Assembly (NCBI GenBank): GCA_002085465.1
Contig: NBML01000001.1
Coordinates: 1 to 35,569, forward strand
DNA: 35,569 nt
DNA from: Desulfobacteraceae bacterium 4572_89
GTDB lineage: Bacteria > Desulfobacterota > Desulfobacteria > Desulfobacterales > Desulfobacteraceae
Direction of reading: 5' to 3'
Of the stretch, positions 9,099 to 17,912 are shown in pieces. Position numbers and translations under genes: made by a program. Each line of letters starts with the position of its first letter. Position 1 is the first letter of the stretch. The notes under the pieces were generated by a model, which had not been told where the DNA came from, did no database searches, and was given only the letters and a program-made list of their open reading frames with translations.

Positions 9099-9118
9099 AT
9101 ACTTGTATAGACAAGTAT
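9099..9118. promoter_or_regulatory. Probable HutC operator in the hutC-hutI divergent promoter
   Basis: A near-perfect 20-bp inverted repeat, ATACTTGT-ATAG-ACAAGTAT, with 8-bp arms. It lies between the divergent hutC and hutI genes and has the TTGTnnnnACAA core common to HutC/GntR operators. A perfect -10 hexamer TATAAT follows at 9121-9126 for the hutI direction, so a bound repressor would block the promoter. Confidence 0.75.
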
Positions 9119-9200
9119 TATATAATCCAAGGAAAAATGTCAACACCCTCCTGGCAAAATACGAAAAGGCCGAATATGAAAAGGTCAAAAGGAAAATAAA

Positions 9201-10493
9201 ATGAATTCAAATAATCTCCAGACAAAAGCCGAATTTCCCGGAACCTGGGACCTTTTGTTTATAAATTGCAACCTGGCCACCATGGCCCAGGGAAACTATA
9301 ATATAATTAAAAACGCAGCCCTTGGGGTATCCCAGCAGAAAATTTCCTGGGTGGGAAAACAGGAAGACCTGCCAGATGATCCTGAAAAACTTTGCACAAG
9401 GGTCATGGACTGCAGAAACAAATGGATAGTGCCGGGATTTGTGGACTGCCATACCCATCTGGTATGGGGAGGCTCCAGATCCAGAGAATTTGAGATGCGG
9501 CTTGGGGGTGCCAGTTATGAAGAGATTGCCAAAATGGGTGGAGGAATATTCTCAACAGTATCTGCAACCCGGGATGCCACAGAAAATAAATTATTTATCC
9601 AGGCATCCAAAAGAATGAAAAACTTTCTCCAACAGGGAGTTACCTGTCTTGAAATCAAATCAGGCTATGGGCTGGACCTTGAAACGGAATTAAAAATGCT
9701 TTCAATTATTGATCAATTGAATCAAGCATTCCCCCAGCATATTGAACCAACATTTTTAGGGGCCCATGCCCTGCCCCCGGAATTCAAGGATAATCCAGAA
9801 GACTATGTAGATCTTGTCATCAACACCATGCTGCCCAGAACAAAAGAACAGGGTATTGCAACTGCAGTGGATGTTTTCTGCGAACACATTGCCTTTTCCA
9901 GGGCCCAGACAAAAAAAATCTTTGGGGCGGCAACAAAACTGGGGTTCAGGGTCAAACTCCATGCAGAACAATTATCTGATTCTGACGGATCTGCCCTGGC
10001 TGCTGAATTTAATGCGCTCTCCTGTGACCATCTGGAATTTCTTTCCCCTTCTGGTGCAAAAAAAATGGCCGAAAAGAAGGTCTGCGCTGTTCTTCTGCCA
10101 GGAGCCTTTTATTTTTTAAAGGAGACCCAGAAACCTCCCGTTCATATATTAAGGGAATTGGGAATTCCCATGGCAGTTTCAACGGATCTCAACCCCGGGT
10201 CCAGCCCCATACACTCAATGAACATGATAATGAACATGGCCTGCCTGCTCTTTGATTTCACCTGTGAAGAGGCCCTGGCAGGAGTCACCCTCAACGGTGC
10301 AAAGGCCCTTGGTCTGAACAAGAGAAAAGGCAGCCTTGAAGTTGGCAAAGATGCTGATCTTGCGGTATGGGATATAAATACCCCGGCAGATCTATGCTAT
10401 CTTGTGGGCAGCAATCCTCTGGATATGGTTGTGGTAGAAGGAAAAATTGAGTATAAATCCATGGAAAATAAACTGGGGTATAAACTGGAATAA
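9201..10493 (+). CDS. hutI: Imidazolonepropionase
   Basis: A 430-residue amidohydrolase that opens 4-imidazolone-5-propionate to N-formimino-L-glutamate, the third step of histidine degradation. Metal ligands are in VDCHTHLVWGG near residue 82, LGAHALPPEF near 190, KLHAEQLSDSDG near 255 and STDLNPGSSP near 330. The substrate-binding EFEMRLGGASYEEI also fits HutI. The length is slightly above the usual 400-415. The ATG follows AGGAAAA. It is divergent from hutC-hutH across the operator. The second enzyme, urocanase (HutU), is not in this window. Confidence 0.95.
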   Translation: MNSNNLQTKAEFPGTWDLLFINCNLATMAQGNYNIIKNAALGVSQQKISWVGKQEDLPDDPEKLCTRVMDCRNKWIVPGFVDCHTHLVWGGSRSREFEMRLGGASYEEIAKMGGGIFSTVSATRDATENKLFIQASKRMKNFLQQGVTCLEIKSGYGLDLETELKMLSIIDQLNQAFPQHIEPTFLGAHALPPEFKDNPEDYVDLVINTMLPRTKEQGIATAVDVFCEHIAFSRAQTKKIFGAATKLGFRVKLHAEQLSDSDGSALAAEFNALSCDHLEFLSPSGAKKMAEKKVCAVLLPGAFYFLKETQKPPVHILRELGIPMAVSTDLNPGSSPIHSMNMIMNMACLLFDFTCEEALAGVTLNGAKALGLNKRKGSLEVGKDADLAVWDINTPADLCYLVGSNPLDMVVVEGKIEYKSMENKLGYKLE

Positions 10494-10532
10494 ATTCACA
10501 ACCGGACTGACCCCCATTAAACATATATATCG

Positions 10533-10574
10533 GGAACCATATATATTGGATTTGTATATATTGGAACCATTTAT
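10533..10574. repeat. Direct repeats before the RdhA-like gene
   Basis: GGAACCAT followed by an AT-rich tail occurs at 10533 and 10563, exactly 30 bp apart, and TATATATTGGA also occurs twice here. Three helical turns between copies would suit a dimeric regulator on one DNA face. This is the only unusual feature in the 110-bp gap between hutI and the next gene. Confidence 0.4.
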
Positions 10575-10602
10575 ATCAAAATAGCTTATACAGGAGCCTG
10601 CT

Positions 10603-11967
10603 TTGATCTCTTTGCTGACAATAATCAACATTATTTTCCTCATGATATCCAGCCTTTTTTTTCTGGCACTGAGTCTTTCCTCTTTTTTTGAAAAAGAGAT
10701 CAGAGCCGCATGGATTTCCCTTGGTTTTCTATTCATCAATGGACTTATCTGGGGCTTTTTTATTGTTAACCCTGGATATTTAACCAAATTCAATCTACTC
10801 ATATTTTTTGGGACTATCCTGTTCGGGCTCATCTCCCTTGTAAAATTCTTCCCAAAAAAAAATCTGCAAAGGGATCTTTCCCAGGCCATTCAATATGACG
10901 AACGGGACAATATGTTTTCCAGAAACAATATCCAGCACCACCCTGAACTCATGGATATTTATTATAAACAGCATCCAAAAAATTTATCCATTGATAAACA
11001 GATCCACAGCAAACCTGAATTTGGAGATAAAAAACAGGTGTTTCATGATGATTATACCACACCCTGTTATCTGGCCGCCTTTGAATACCTTGAGCAGACT
11101 ATTCCCCTGTCCAATGGAATGATAGCCCCTGAAAAAAAGAAGGTGGACTTAAAAAAATTCATGGGTGCCTTGTCAGATATGATCTGTTTTTATGGGGCAT
11201 GCGATGTGGGATTTATCCCCTTGAAACCCCTTCATTATTACAGCCACAGGGGACGGCATGCCGACTCCTGGGGTGAAAAAACTGATCAGACCCATGAAAC
11301 AGCCATTGTCATTGTGGTGCCCATGCGTGTTCCCATGATTAAACAGGGACCCACAAGCTCTGTGATCCAGGAATCTGCCCAGAAATATGTGGAAGCTGCC
11401 AAAATCTCCAATATCGCTGCTGCCTATATCCGGCAGTTTGGATTCAGGGCCAGGGCACACAATGATGCCAATTATGAAACCCTTTGCGTTCCCCTGGCAG
11501 TGGAATCCGGACTGGGAGAACTGGGACGGATGGGACTTTTCATGCATAAAACCCATGGCCCCTGTGTAAGGCTTGCCATTGTCACCACAGATATGAAATT
11601 TCCCGCCTCCATTCCAGGACCAAACCTGCACATGGAAAATTTCTGCAGAATCTGCAAAAAATGTGCTGACAATTGTCCTTCAGGTTCAATAACCCATGGT
11701 GATGAACCAGAATCCCGGAACTTCAGGCATTGGTCCATTGACCAGGAAAAATGCTTTTCCTATTGGAAAACCATTGGATCTGACTGCGGGATGTGCATCT
11801 CGGTCTGCCCCTATACTAAACCTGATACCCTGATCCACAAATTGGTAAGGTTTTATATTTCCAGAAATCCTTTAAATCAACGGATCGCCTTGTTCATGGA
11901 TGACCTGTTCTACGGCAGAATAAAAAAAATCCCAAAAAAAAATCCTGACAAGTTGTTTCATTTTTAA
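10603..11967 (+). CDS. Membrane-anchored reductive-dehalogenase-like corrinoid/Fe-S protein
   Basis: A 454-residue protein. Three hydrophobic helices occupy about residues 4-27, 35-56 and 62-84, followed by the basic loop KFFPKKNLQR, which predicts a cytoplasmic C-terminal domain. The body has the RdhA/QueG-like corrinoid region, CVPLAVESGLGELGRMG near 295-311. Two [4Fe-4S] motifs follow: C348-x2-C351-x2-C354-x3-CP and C384-x10-C395-x2-C398-x3-CPYTKP. The second motif, with SIDQEKC and the tryptophan, closely follows reductive dehalogenases. Unlike respiratory RdhA there is no Tat signal, and no rdhB is beside it. The start is TTG after AGGAG. The substrate is unknown; dehalogenation is one possibility, not shown. 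Confidence 0.75.
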   Translation: MISLLTIINIIFLMISSLFFLALSLSSFFEKEIRAAWISLGFLFINGLIWGFFIVNPGYLTKFNLLIFFGTILFGLISLVKFFPKKNLQRDLSQAIQYDERDNMFSRNNIQHHPELMDIYYKQHPKNLSIDKQIHSKPEFGDKKQVFHDDYTTPCYLAAFEYLEQTIPLSNGMIAPEKKKVDLKKFMGALSDMICFYGACDVGFIPLKPLHYYSHRGRHADSWGEKTDQTHETAIVIVVPMRVPMIKQGPTSSVIQESAQKYVEAAKISNIAAAYIRQFGFRARAHNDANYETLCVPLAVESGLGELGRMGLFMHKTHGPCVRLAIVTTDMKFPASIPGPNLHMENFCRICKKCADNCPSGSITHGDEPESRNFRHWSIDQEKCFSYWKTIGSDCGMCISVCPYTKPDTLIHKLVRFYISRNPLNQRIALFMDDLFYGRIKKIPKKNPDKLFHF

Positions 11968-12047
11968 GCGTTTAAAATCCTTGCAACCCAAAAATTCTAA
12001 TGATATGGAAGCTTCAGTAAAATAACTTAATAAAAAAAGGAAACATT

Positions 12048-12239
12048 ATGTGTGAATCAAATGTATATTTAAAAGAAAATGATATTGAAAAACTGATCAT
12101 GGAAAACGTGGCAGCCATTACACCGGCAGACAAAGGAACCTTTGTCCTGAAAGGGCTTTTGGGCGAACGTATGGAAGTACAGGGAGTTATAGAAGATATC
12201 AATCTCATGGGGCATAAAATAATATTAAAAGCTCTGTAA
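12048..12239 (+). CDS. cooT: CooT-family nickel-binding protein
   Basis: A 63-residue protein beginning Met-Cys-Glu-Ser. The family's hallmark is Cys2, which with the N-terminus binds Ni(II) in the Rhodospirillum rubrum CooT dimer. The remaining sequence is a small beta fold, with ITPADKGTFVLKGLLGERMEVQGVIEDINLMGHKIIL. CooT is linked to nickel supply for carbon monoxide dehydrogenase; no CODH gene is in this window. The start has a good AAAGGAAA site. The stop overlaps the next start as TAATG, so it is translationally coupled to an M23-like peptidase. Confidence 0.88.
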   Translation: MCESNVYLKENDIEKLIMENVAAITPADKGTFVLKGLLGERMEVQGVIEDINLMGHKIILKAL

Positions 12240-12856
12240 TGATAAAATTTGGGCAATATCTTTCTGCCATTGCCAGTGTAAATGGTCTGGGTGACAATAT
12301 TGAATGGCTTTTTTATCCGGGCATGCTCCAGGACAGCTGGGAAAAATGGTGGGATGATTTTGCCCTGCGCCATGCATCCCATGAAGGAGTCGATATTTGT
12401 TTTTTCCGGACCAGTTCAGATAAGAGTTCGCTTGAAAATAAGGGTCTGGCTGAAAATAAAGATCTGGCAAAAACACTTGAACGTCTGGACAAAAATGCTG
12501 ATATTCCTGCCATGGACAAAGGAATTGTTCTAAATATTGCGGATGATTTTTTAGGGCAGACCCTTGTCCTGACCCAAGATGTCCTGGCCCGGGAAAAACT
12601 GGACGATTTTTCGCCTAAGCTGCTCTTTGTATATTCCCACCTGGAAATTAAAAAAGGAATTGTGCCGGGCTGCCGGGTTGAGAAGGGACAGATCATCGGC
12701 CAGGTGTTTAATTCAAACAGGAAACCATCAAAACTTTTCCCCCACCTGCACCTTTCGTGCATTGAACTGACGGGGAAAAACCCTTTGAAAAACCTTAACT
12801 GGGATCTTTTTTCAGACAGGAAAAGAGTTAATCTGATAAACCCTGTTTTCATTTAA
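12239..12856 (+). CDS. M23/LytM-fold metallopeptidase-like protein without signal peptide
   Basis: A 205-residue protein. Zinc-ligand pattern of M23 endopeptidases: HEGVD (H-x3-D) near residue 48, YSHLEI near 138, then the glycine-rich GCRVEKGQIIGQVF and the H-x-H motif PHLHLS near 175. These usually cleave peptidoglycan cross-links. No signal peptide or membrane segment is visible, which is odd for a wall hydrolase. The conserved N-terminal third (FYPGMLQDSWEKWWDDF) is not from M23 as I know it. It is coupled to cooT by a TAATG overlap, so a metal-handling rather than wall role is conceivable. Confidence 0.65.
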   Translation: MIKFGQYLSAIASVNGLGDNIEWLFYPGMLQDSWEKWWDDFALRHASHEGVDICFFRTSSDKSSLENKGLAENKDLAKTLERLDKNADIPAMDKGIVLNIADDFLGQTLVLTQDVLAREKLDDFSPKLLFVYSHLEIKKGIVPGCRVEKGQIIGQVFNSNRKPSKLFPHLHLSCIELTGKNPLKNLNWDLFSDRKRVNLINPVFI

Positions 12857-13052
12857 ACCAGTTATAATTTAATTTTTTTTATCATTTTTTAAAAATGTAT
12901 ATGATTTTTTTTACTGTCACTAATTTTTTTTTATTTGAGATTCAATATTCAAGGGTGCTGCATCCCAAAAGAAGAATTGAAAAAAAAGAAAATTTGATCT
13001 ATGATCACCAGAATTTGTAATTTTCACTATACTATTAATATGGAGAGGATGT

Positions 13053-13496
13053 ATGAAGACAATTAAATACCTTTTTTTGCTGATTATCCTGGGACTGCTT
13101 GGTACAATAATTTACCAGAATCTGGAATATTTCATGACCCCCTATGCCCTGACCATTGATTTAAAAGTGCCCAACTGGCAATGGACAGCTCCCGCACTTC
13201 CCAACCTGACATATTGGGGCATCTGTTTTGGCCTTGGTCTTTTGCTGACAGGTATTAAAGGACTTTTTACCGCTTTTCGCCTTGGAAGAGAAATAAAAAA
13301 TAAGAATTCCCTTATTGGCAGCCAGAGACAGGAAATCAGCGAGCTTCAGACAAAACTGGATGTGTTTGTCCATGACCCCTATATTAAAAATGGAAAAGAA
13401 AAATCTGGTGTTGAGAAATCAGAACCGGAAATACCGGTTGCCGAAGCGGAGGTGACGCCTGAAATTTCTGAAAAAGGTGATTCCAAAAAACTTTGA
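13053..13496 (+). CDS. LapA-domain (DUF1049) membrane protein
   Basis: A 147-residue inner-membrane protein with two transmembrane segments (about residues 4-22 and 52-72), a basic AFRLGREIKNKN stretch and a short coiled coil (residues 88-105, EISELQTKLD). This is the LapA/LapB-type architecture; in enterobacteria LapA partners LapB in lipopolysaccharide assembly. The acidic C-terminal tail is low-complexity. It precedes mutS by 25 bp. Family by layout and sequence feel; the exact role is uncertain. Confidence 0.7.
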   Translation: MKTIKYLFLLIILGLLGTIIYQNLEYFMTPYALTIDLKVPNWQWTAPALPNLTYWGICFGLGLLLTGIKGLFTAFRLGREIKNKNSLIGSQRQEISELQTKLDVFVHDPYIKNGKEKSGVEKSEPEIPVAEAEVTPEISEKGDSKKL

Positions 13497-13521
13497 ATAG
13501 AGATCTGGTACCAGACCGTCC

Positions 13522-16203
13522 ATGACCAAAAAGAAAAATACGCCCATGATGGAGCAGTACCTTTCCATCAAAGAGCAATACAAAGATGCCATACTTTTTT
13601 ACCGGATGGGGGATTTTTATGAAATGTTTCTTGGGGATGCCCAGAAAGCAGCCTCCATCCTTGAGATTGCCCTGACCTCCAGAAATAAGAATGACAGTTC
13701 TCCAATCCCCATGTGCGGGATACCTTTCCGGGCTGCAGACAATTATATTGCCAAACTCATAGAAAACGGCTGCAAGGTAGCTGTATGTGAGCAGGTGGAG
13801 GATGCGGCTCTTGCCAGGGGACTGGTTAAGAGGGAGGTGGTCAGGGTCATTACCCCGGGTATGATCCTAAACGAATCCCTTTTGGATAAAAAATCCAATA
13901 ATTTTCTGGTGGGAATCTCCAGGGTAAAGGCAGCAGCAGGGCTTGCCTGTCTTGATATTTCCACGGGCAGTTTTAAAACCTGCCAAATGGAAAGAACAGA
14001 AAATTCCATCCCTCCTGCTTTAATTGACGAAGTTTTAAAACTTGATCCCAGGGAGATTCTCCTGCCCTCCTTCTTTGAAAAAGATCCTGTTTACAAACAC
14101 ATCAGAAACAAGTTTTCCAACAGACAAATCACCTATCTGGACAAAAGCCATTTCCATGTGGAAGATGCAAGGGAAAGGCTGGTGAAAAAATTTAAAACCC
14201 GGAGCCTTGAAGGGTTTGGTGTTGAAGGTATGAACGCCTCCATCTCGGCAGCCGGCGCCATAATATCCTATGTTCAGAATACCCAGATGCAGGATACCCA
14301 GCACATTTTCCAGATCATCCCCTATGACCTGGACGACTTTTTAAAAATCGATGACCGGTCCTGTAAAAATCTTGAACTTTTGAACAATATCCAGACCCTG
14401 GATAAAAAAGGCACTTTGATTTTTGTGCTGGACAGGACCGTTACTGCCATGGGCGGACGGCTTATCAAAAACTGGATTCGGTATCCCCTGGTTGACCCGA
14501 AGAAAATTCAGCAGCGCCTGGACTGTGTGGAAGAGATCCTTACGGCATCCCATATCCATCAATTAATTATTACCCATTTAAAAGCCGTATATGATCTTGA
14601 ACGCCTTGGCAGCAAAATATCCATGGGCCAGGGAAATGCAAAGGATTTAATTTCCCTTAAAAACTCTTTAAAAAAACTGCCTGACCTTTTTACAAAGCTT
14701 GCCTTGTTTAAAAACCCAGCATTAAACGGCAGCCTTCTTGAGAATCAGGAGCAAATGATCACCGAACTTGCCTCCCTTGCCGTATTGATAGAAGCTTCCA
14801 TCCGAGAGGATGCAGCCCATGTGCTGAATGAAGGGGATATCATTAATGACGGTTACAGTCCTGAACTGGATGAACTTCTATCCATTACCAGGGATGGTAA
14901 ATCCTGGATTGCAAAAACAGAAGCCAGGGAAAAAGAAAAAACCAAATTATCTTCTCTAAAGATAAAATATAATAAGGTGTTTGGATATTTTATAGAAATC
15001 TCCAAGGCCCAGTCCAAAATGGTCCCCGAGGATTACATCCGGAAGCAGACCCTTGTAAATGCCGAGAGGTTTATTACCGACGAAATGAAACAGGTGGAGT
15101 CCAGAATTTTAAATGCCCAGGACAAACGCAATGCCCTTGAATATGAAATTTTCTGCTCTGTCAGGGATCAGGTGGTTGCCAAAGCAGTTTTTATCTTGAA
15201 AATGGCGGAATTCATCGCTCAAATCGATGTTCTCCAGGGACTTGCCATGGCAGCTTCGGAAAATGCCTATACAAAGCCTGAACTCAACAATGAGAATTTC
15301 ATTGATATTGAAGACGGCAGACATCCGGTTGTTGAAAAACTTATCCAGGGGGAACGCTATGTTCCCAATTCCATCAAACTGGACAATATTGAAAATCAGC
15401 AATTGCTTATCACAGGCCCGAACATGGCTGGTAAATCAACGGTCCTAAGACAGGTGGCCCTTACCGTTCTAATGGCCCAGATGGGCTCATTTGTTCCAGC
15501 CGGTAAAGCCTCCCTGGGCCTGACAGACAGGATTTTCACCCGGGTAGGTGCCCTGGACAATTTATCCTCGGGCCAGAGTACATTTATGGTGGAAATGGAA
15601 GAAACTGCCAATATCATTAACAATGCCACGGAAAACAGCCTGGTAATCCTGGATGAAATTGGACGGGGTACCAGTACCTATGATGGTATGAGCATTGCCT
15701 GGGCAGTGGCAGAATACCTCCATGATCTGAACGGTAAAGGGGTAAAGACATTGTTTGCCACCCATTACCATGAACTGATCCAGCTGGAGGATATAAAACC
15801 CCGCATTAAAAACTACAATATTGCGGTAAAGGAATTTAATGATAACATTGTCTTTTTACGACGTCTTGTAAAAGGCGGGACCAATAAAAGTTATGGAATT
15901 CAAGTGGCAAGACTGGCCGGAATTCCGGACAGAGTAATAGACTCCGCTAAAATGGTATTGTCCAGGATTGAAAAGAAAAACAATGGAGAACAACACCTCC
16001 ATGAACCATATGAATCAAAAAATCCAGGCAAACAAAAAAAAAGACCCAAAAAGAAAAAAGATAGAAATGACGGTCAGCTTGAACTGTTTTCAAATTCTGA
16101 ACAATTGCTTACGCAAATGCTGAAAAAAGCAGATATTTCAAATATGACTCCCCTGGATGCCCTTATTTTATTAAATGATATTAAAAAAAAGGCCTTGAAT
16201 TGA
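13522..16203 (+). CDS. mutS: DNA mismatch repair protein MutS
   Basis: An 893-residue MutS of normal length. The N-terminal mismatch-recognition motif is FYRMGDFYEMF (Phe-x-Glu type, near residue 27-37). The connector and lever domains follow, and the ATPase has Walker A GPNMAGKSTVLRQ near 632, LSSGQSTFMVEM, Walker B LVILDEIGRGTSTYDG and the ATHYHEL switch. The C-terminal tail has the lysine-rich stretch common before the beta-clamp/tetramer region. It is followed after 3 bp by an amidase gene. Confidence 0.97.
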   Translation: MTKKKNTPMMEQYLSIKEQYKDAILFYRMGDFYEMFLGDAQKAASILEIALTSRNKNDSSPIPMCGIPFRAADNYIAKLIENGCKVAVCEQVEDAALARGLVKREVVRVITPGMILNESLLDKKSNNFLVGISRVKAAAGLACLDISTGSFKTCQMERTENSIPPALIDEVLKLDPREILLPSFFEKDPVYKHIRNKFSNRQITYLDKSHFHVEDARERLVKKFKTRSLEGFGVEGMNASISAAGAIISYVQNTQMQDTQHIFQIIPYDLDDFLKIDDRSCKNLELLNNIQTLDKKGTLIFVLDRTVTAMGGRLIKNWIRYPLVDPKKIQQRLDCVEEILTASHIHQLIITHLKAVYDLERLGSKISMGQGNAKDLISLKNSLKKLPDLFTKLALFKNPALNGSLLENQEQMITELASLAVLIEASIREDAAHVLNEGDIINDGYSPELDELLSITRDGKSWIAKTEAREKEKTKLSSLKIKYNKVFGYFIEISKAQSKMVPEDYIRKQTLVNAERFITDEMKQVESRILNAQDKRNALEYEIFCSVRDQVVAKAVFILKMAEFIAQIDVLQGLAMAASENAYTKPELNNENFIDIEDGRHPVVEKLIQGERYVPNSIKLDNIENQQLLITGPNMAGKSTVLRQVALTVLMAQMGSFVPAGKASLGLTDRIFTRVGALDNLSSGQSTFMVEMEETANIINNATENSLVILDEIGRGTSTYDGMSIAWAVAEYLHDLNGKGVKTLFATHYHELIQLEDIKPRIKNYNIAVKEFNDNIVFLRRLVKGGTNKSYGIQVARLAGIPDRVIDSAKMVLSRIEKKNNGEQHLHEPYESKNPGKQKKRPKKKKDRNDGQLELFSNSEQLLTQMLKKADISNMTPLDALILLNDIKKKALN

Positions 16204-16206
16204 CAG

Positions 16207-17892
16207 ATGAAAAAACCTAGGCCACAATCTCAATTCACCTGCCTGATCCTGTTCATGGTTTTTTTCTTGAACATTGGTATATCAGTATTTCCAGTCACAG
16301 CCCAGGGCAGTTCAGCAAAACAAAAATATATGGCAGCTGATAATTGCTATAAAAAACTCAGGAATTCTACCCTGAAAAAACAGATGGCATCGGAATGGCT
16401 CAACTGCATCAGCAGATATGAAAATATTTACAAAACCCATCCAAAAAATTCCTGGGCCCCTGCAGGCATGTACAAGGCATCAGAACTCTATCTTAAATTA
16501 TATAAATTATCCGGCAAAAATGCCTACAGGTCCCAGGCCCTGGATCTTCTGGCCAGAATCAGAAACAAATATCCGTCCAGTGCCTATACCAACAGGGCAA
16601 AGACCCTCCTCAAATCCATCCCTGCTAATCCCAGGCCCTTAAAACCAAAATCCATAAACAAAGCTGTTAAACCCATTCGTTCCAAAAAATATGAAACCAG
16701 GAATGAAATCCTGATAAAAAAAGAGCAAAATGACGATACCCAGGTGACTGGATTACGATTCTGGTCCAATCCGGAATATACCAGAATCGTGGTCAATGCA
16801 TCCCGGGAACGTGACTATTCCCATCGCCTTCTAAAAAAAGATCCAACAATAAACAAGCCCTTTCAACGCCTGTATATTGATATTGAAAATGCAAGGCTGG
16901 GCCAGGGGGTTGCCGAACATACCCCCATCAACGATGATCTGTTAAAACAGGCTCGGGCCGGTCAATACCTGGCCCATACGGTCCGGGTGGTGGTGGATAT
17001 CAAATCCTTTGAAAATTATAAAATTTTTTCATTAAAAGATCCCTTTAGAATCATCATTGACGTATGGGGCAAAGGTTCCAACGGAGCCCTGGCCTCCAGG
17101 AACCAGCAGCCTGTTGCAAAAGGGACTGCCAAGGCGCCAATAAAAACCTCCAGGATCACCACGGACAATTTAAAATCATCAGATATTGCCAGACAACTTG
17201 CCCTTGGTGTAAGTAAGATAGTAATTGATCCCGGCCATGGCGGCCCGGACCCTGGTGCTCCAGGTTATTGCAAAGGGGTATGGGAAAAAGACATAGTACT
17301 AAAGCTGGCCAAAACCCTTGCTGAAAAGCTCAGGAAAAGGCTCAAGTGCACCGTTCTACTGACCCGTTCCACTGACAGAAAACTGACCCTGGAAGAACGG
17401 ACTGCCATTGCCAATACCCAGCGGGCAGATCTTTTTATTTCCCTGCATTGCAATGCAGCCAAGAACAAAAAACTTGCAGGTTTTGAAACCTATATATTGA
17501 ACCTGGCAACGGATGACCAGGCTATTGCTGTGGCAGCCCGGGAAAATGCAACTTCCAAAAAAAATATTTCTGACCTTGAATACATTTTAAGCGATTTAAT
17601 GAAACATGCCAAAATTGAAGAATCCACCAGGCTTGCCAATGATGTTCACAAAAACATCATAAAAGGCATGAAAAAAAAATATTCAAAAATAAAGGATCTA
17701 GGTGTCAAGCAGGCACCCTTTTATGTTCTTCTGGGTGCCAGAATGCCCTCCATTCTGATTGAAACGTCCTTTATAAGCAATAAAACAGAATGCAAAAGAC
17801 TGCAGACCCAGTCCTATCGAAATGATATATGCAATTCAATTACCAATGGGATTGAAAAATATATTAACGCAACTAACCCAAGACAATTATAA
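16207..17892 (+). CDS. amiC: N-acetylmuramoyl-L-alanine amidase (AMIN + Amidase_3)
   Basis: A 561-residue exported wall hydrolase that cuts the MurNAc-L-Ala bond during cell separation. Signal peptide at 1-35, cleavage near VTA-QG. A helical, TPR-like segment occupies about 40-145. The AMIN domain, which directs septal localisation, runs about 180-290 and ends DPFRIIIDVWG. The catalytic domain, about 335-555, has zinc ligands in DPGHGG, EKDIVLKLA and SLHCNA, and the catalytic glutamate in SILIETSFISN. It is separated from mutS by 3 bp. The start is ATG at 16207 right after the mutS stop. Confidence 0.92.
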   Translation: MKKPRPQSQFTCLILFMVFFLNIGISVFPVTAQGSSAKQKYMAADNCYKKLRNSTLKKQMASEWLNCISRYENIYKTHPKNSWAPAGMYKASELYLKLYKLSGKNAYRSQALDLLARIRNKYPSSAYTNRAKTLLKSIPANPRPLKPKSINKAVKPIRSKKYETRNEILIKKEQNDDTQVTGLRFWSNPEYTRIVVNASRERDYSHRLLKKDPTINKPFQRLYIDIENARLGQGVAEHTPINDDLLKQARAGQYLAHTVRVVVDIKSFENYKIFSLKDPFRIIIDVWGKGSNGALASRNQQPVAKGTAKAPIKTSRITTDNLKSSDIARQLALGVSKIVIDPGHGGPDPGAPGYCKGVWEKDIVLKLAKTLAEKLRKRLKCTVLLTRSTDRKLTLEERTAIANTQRADLFISLHCNAAKNKKLAGFETYILNLATDDQAIAVAARENATSKKNISDLEYILSDLMKHAKIEESTRLANDVHKNIIKGMKKKYSKIKDLGVKQAPFYVLLGARMPSILIETSFISNKTECKRLQTQSYRNDICNSITNGIEKYINATNPRQL

Positions 17893-17912
17893 CTGAAAAA
17901 AAGGAGATACCC

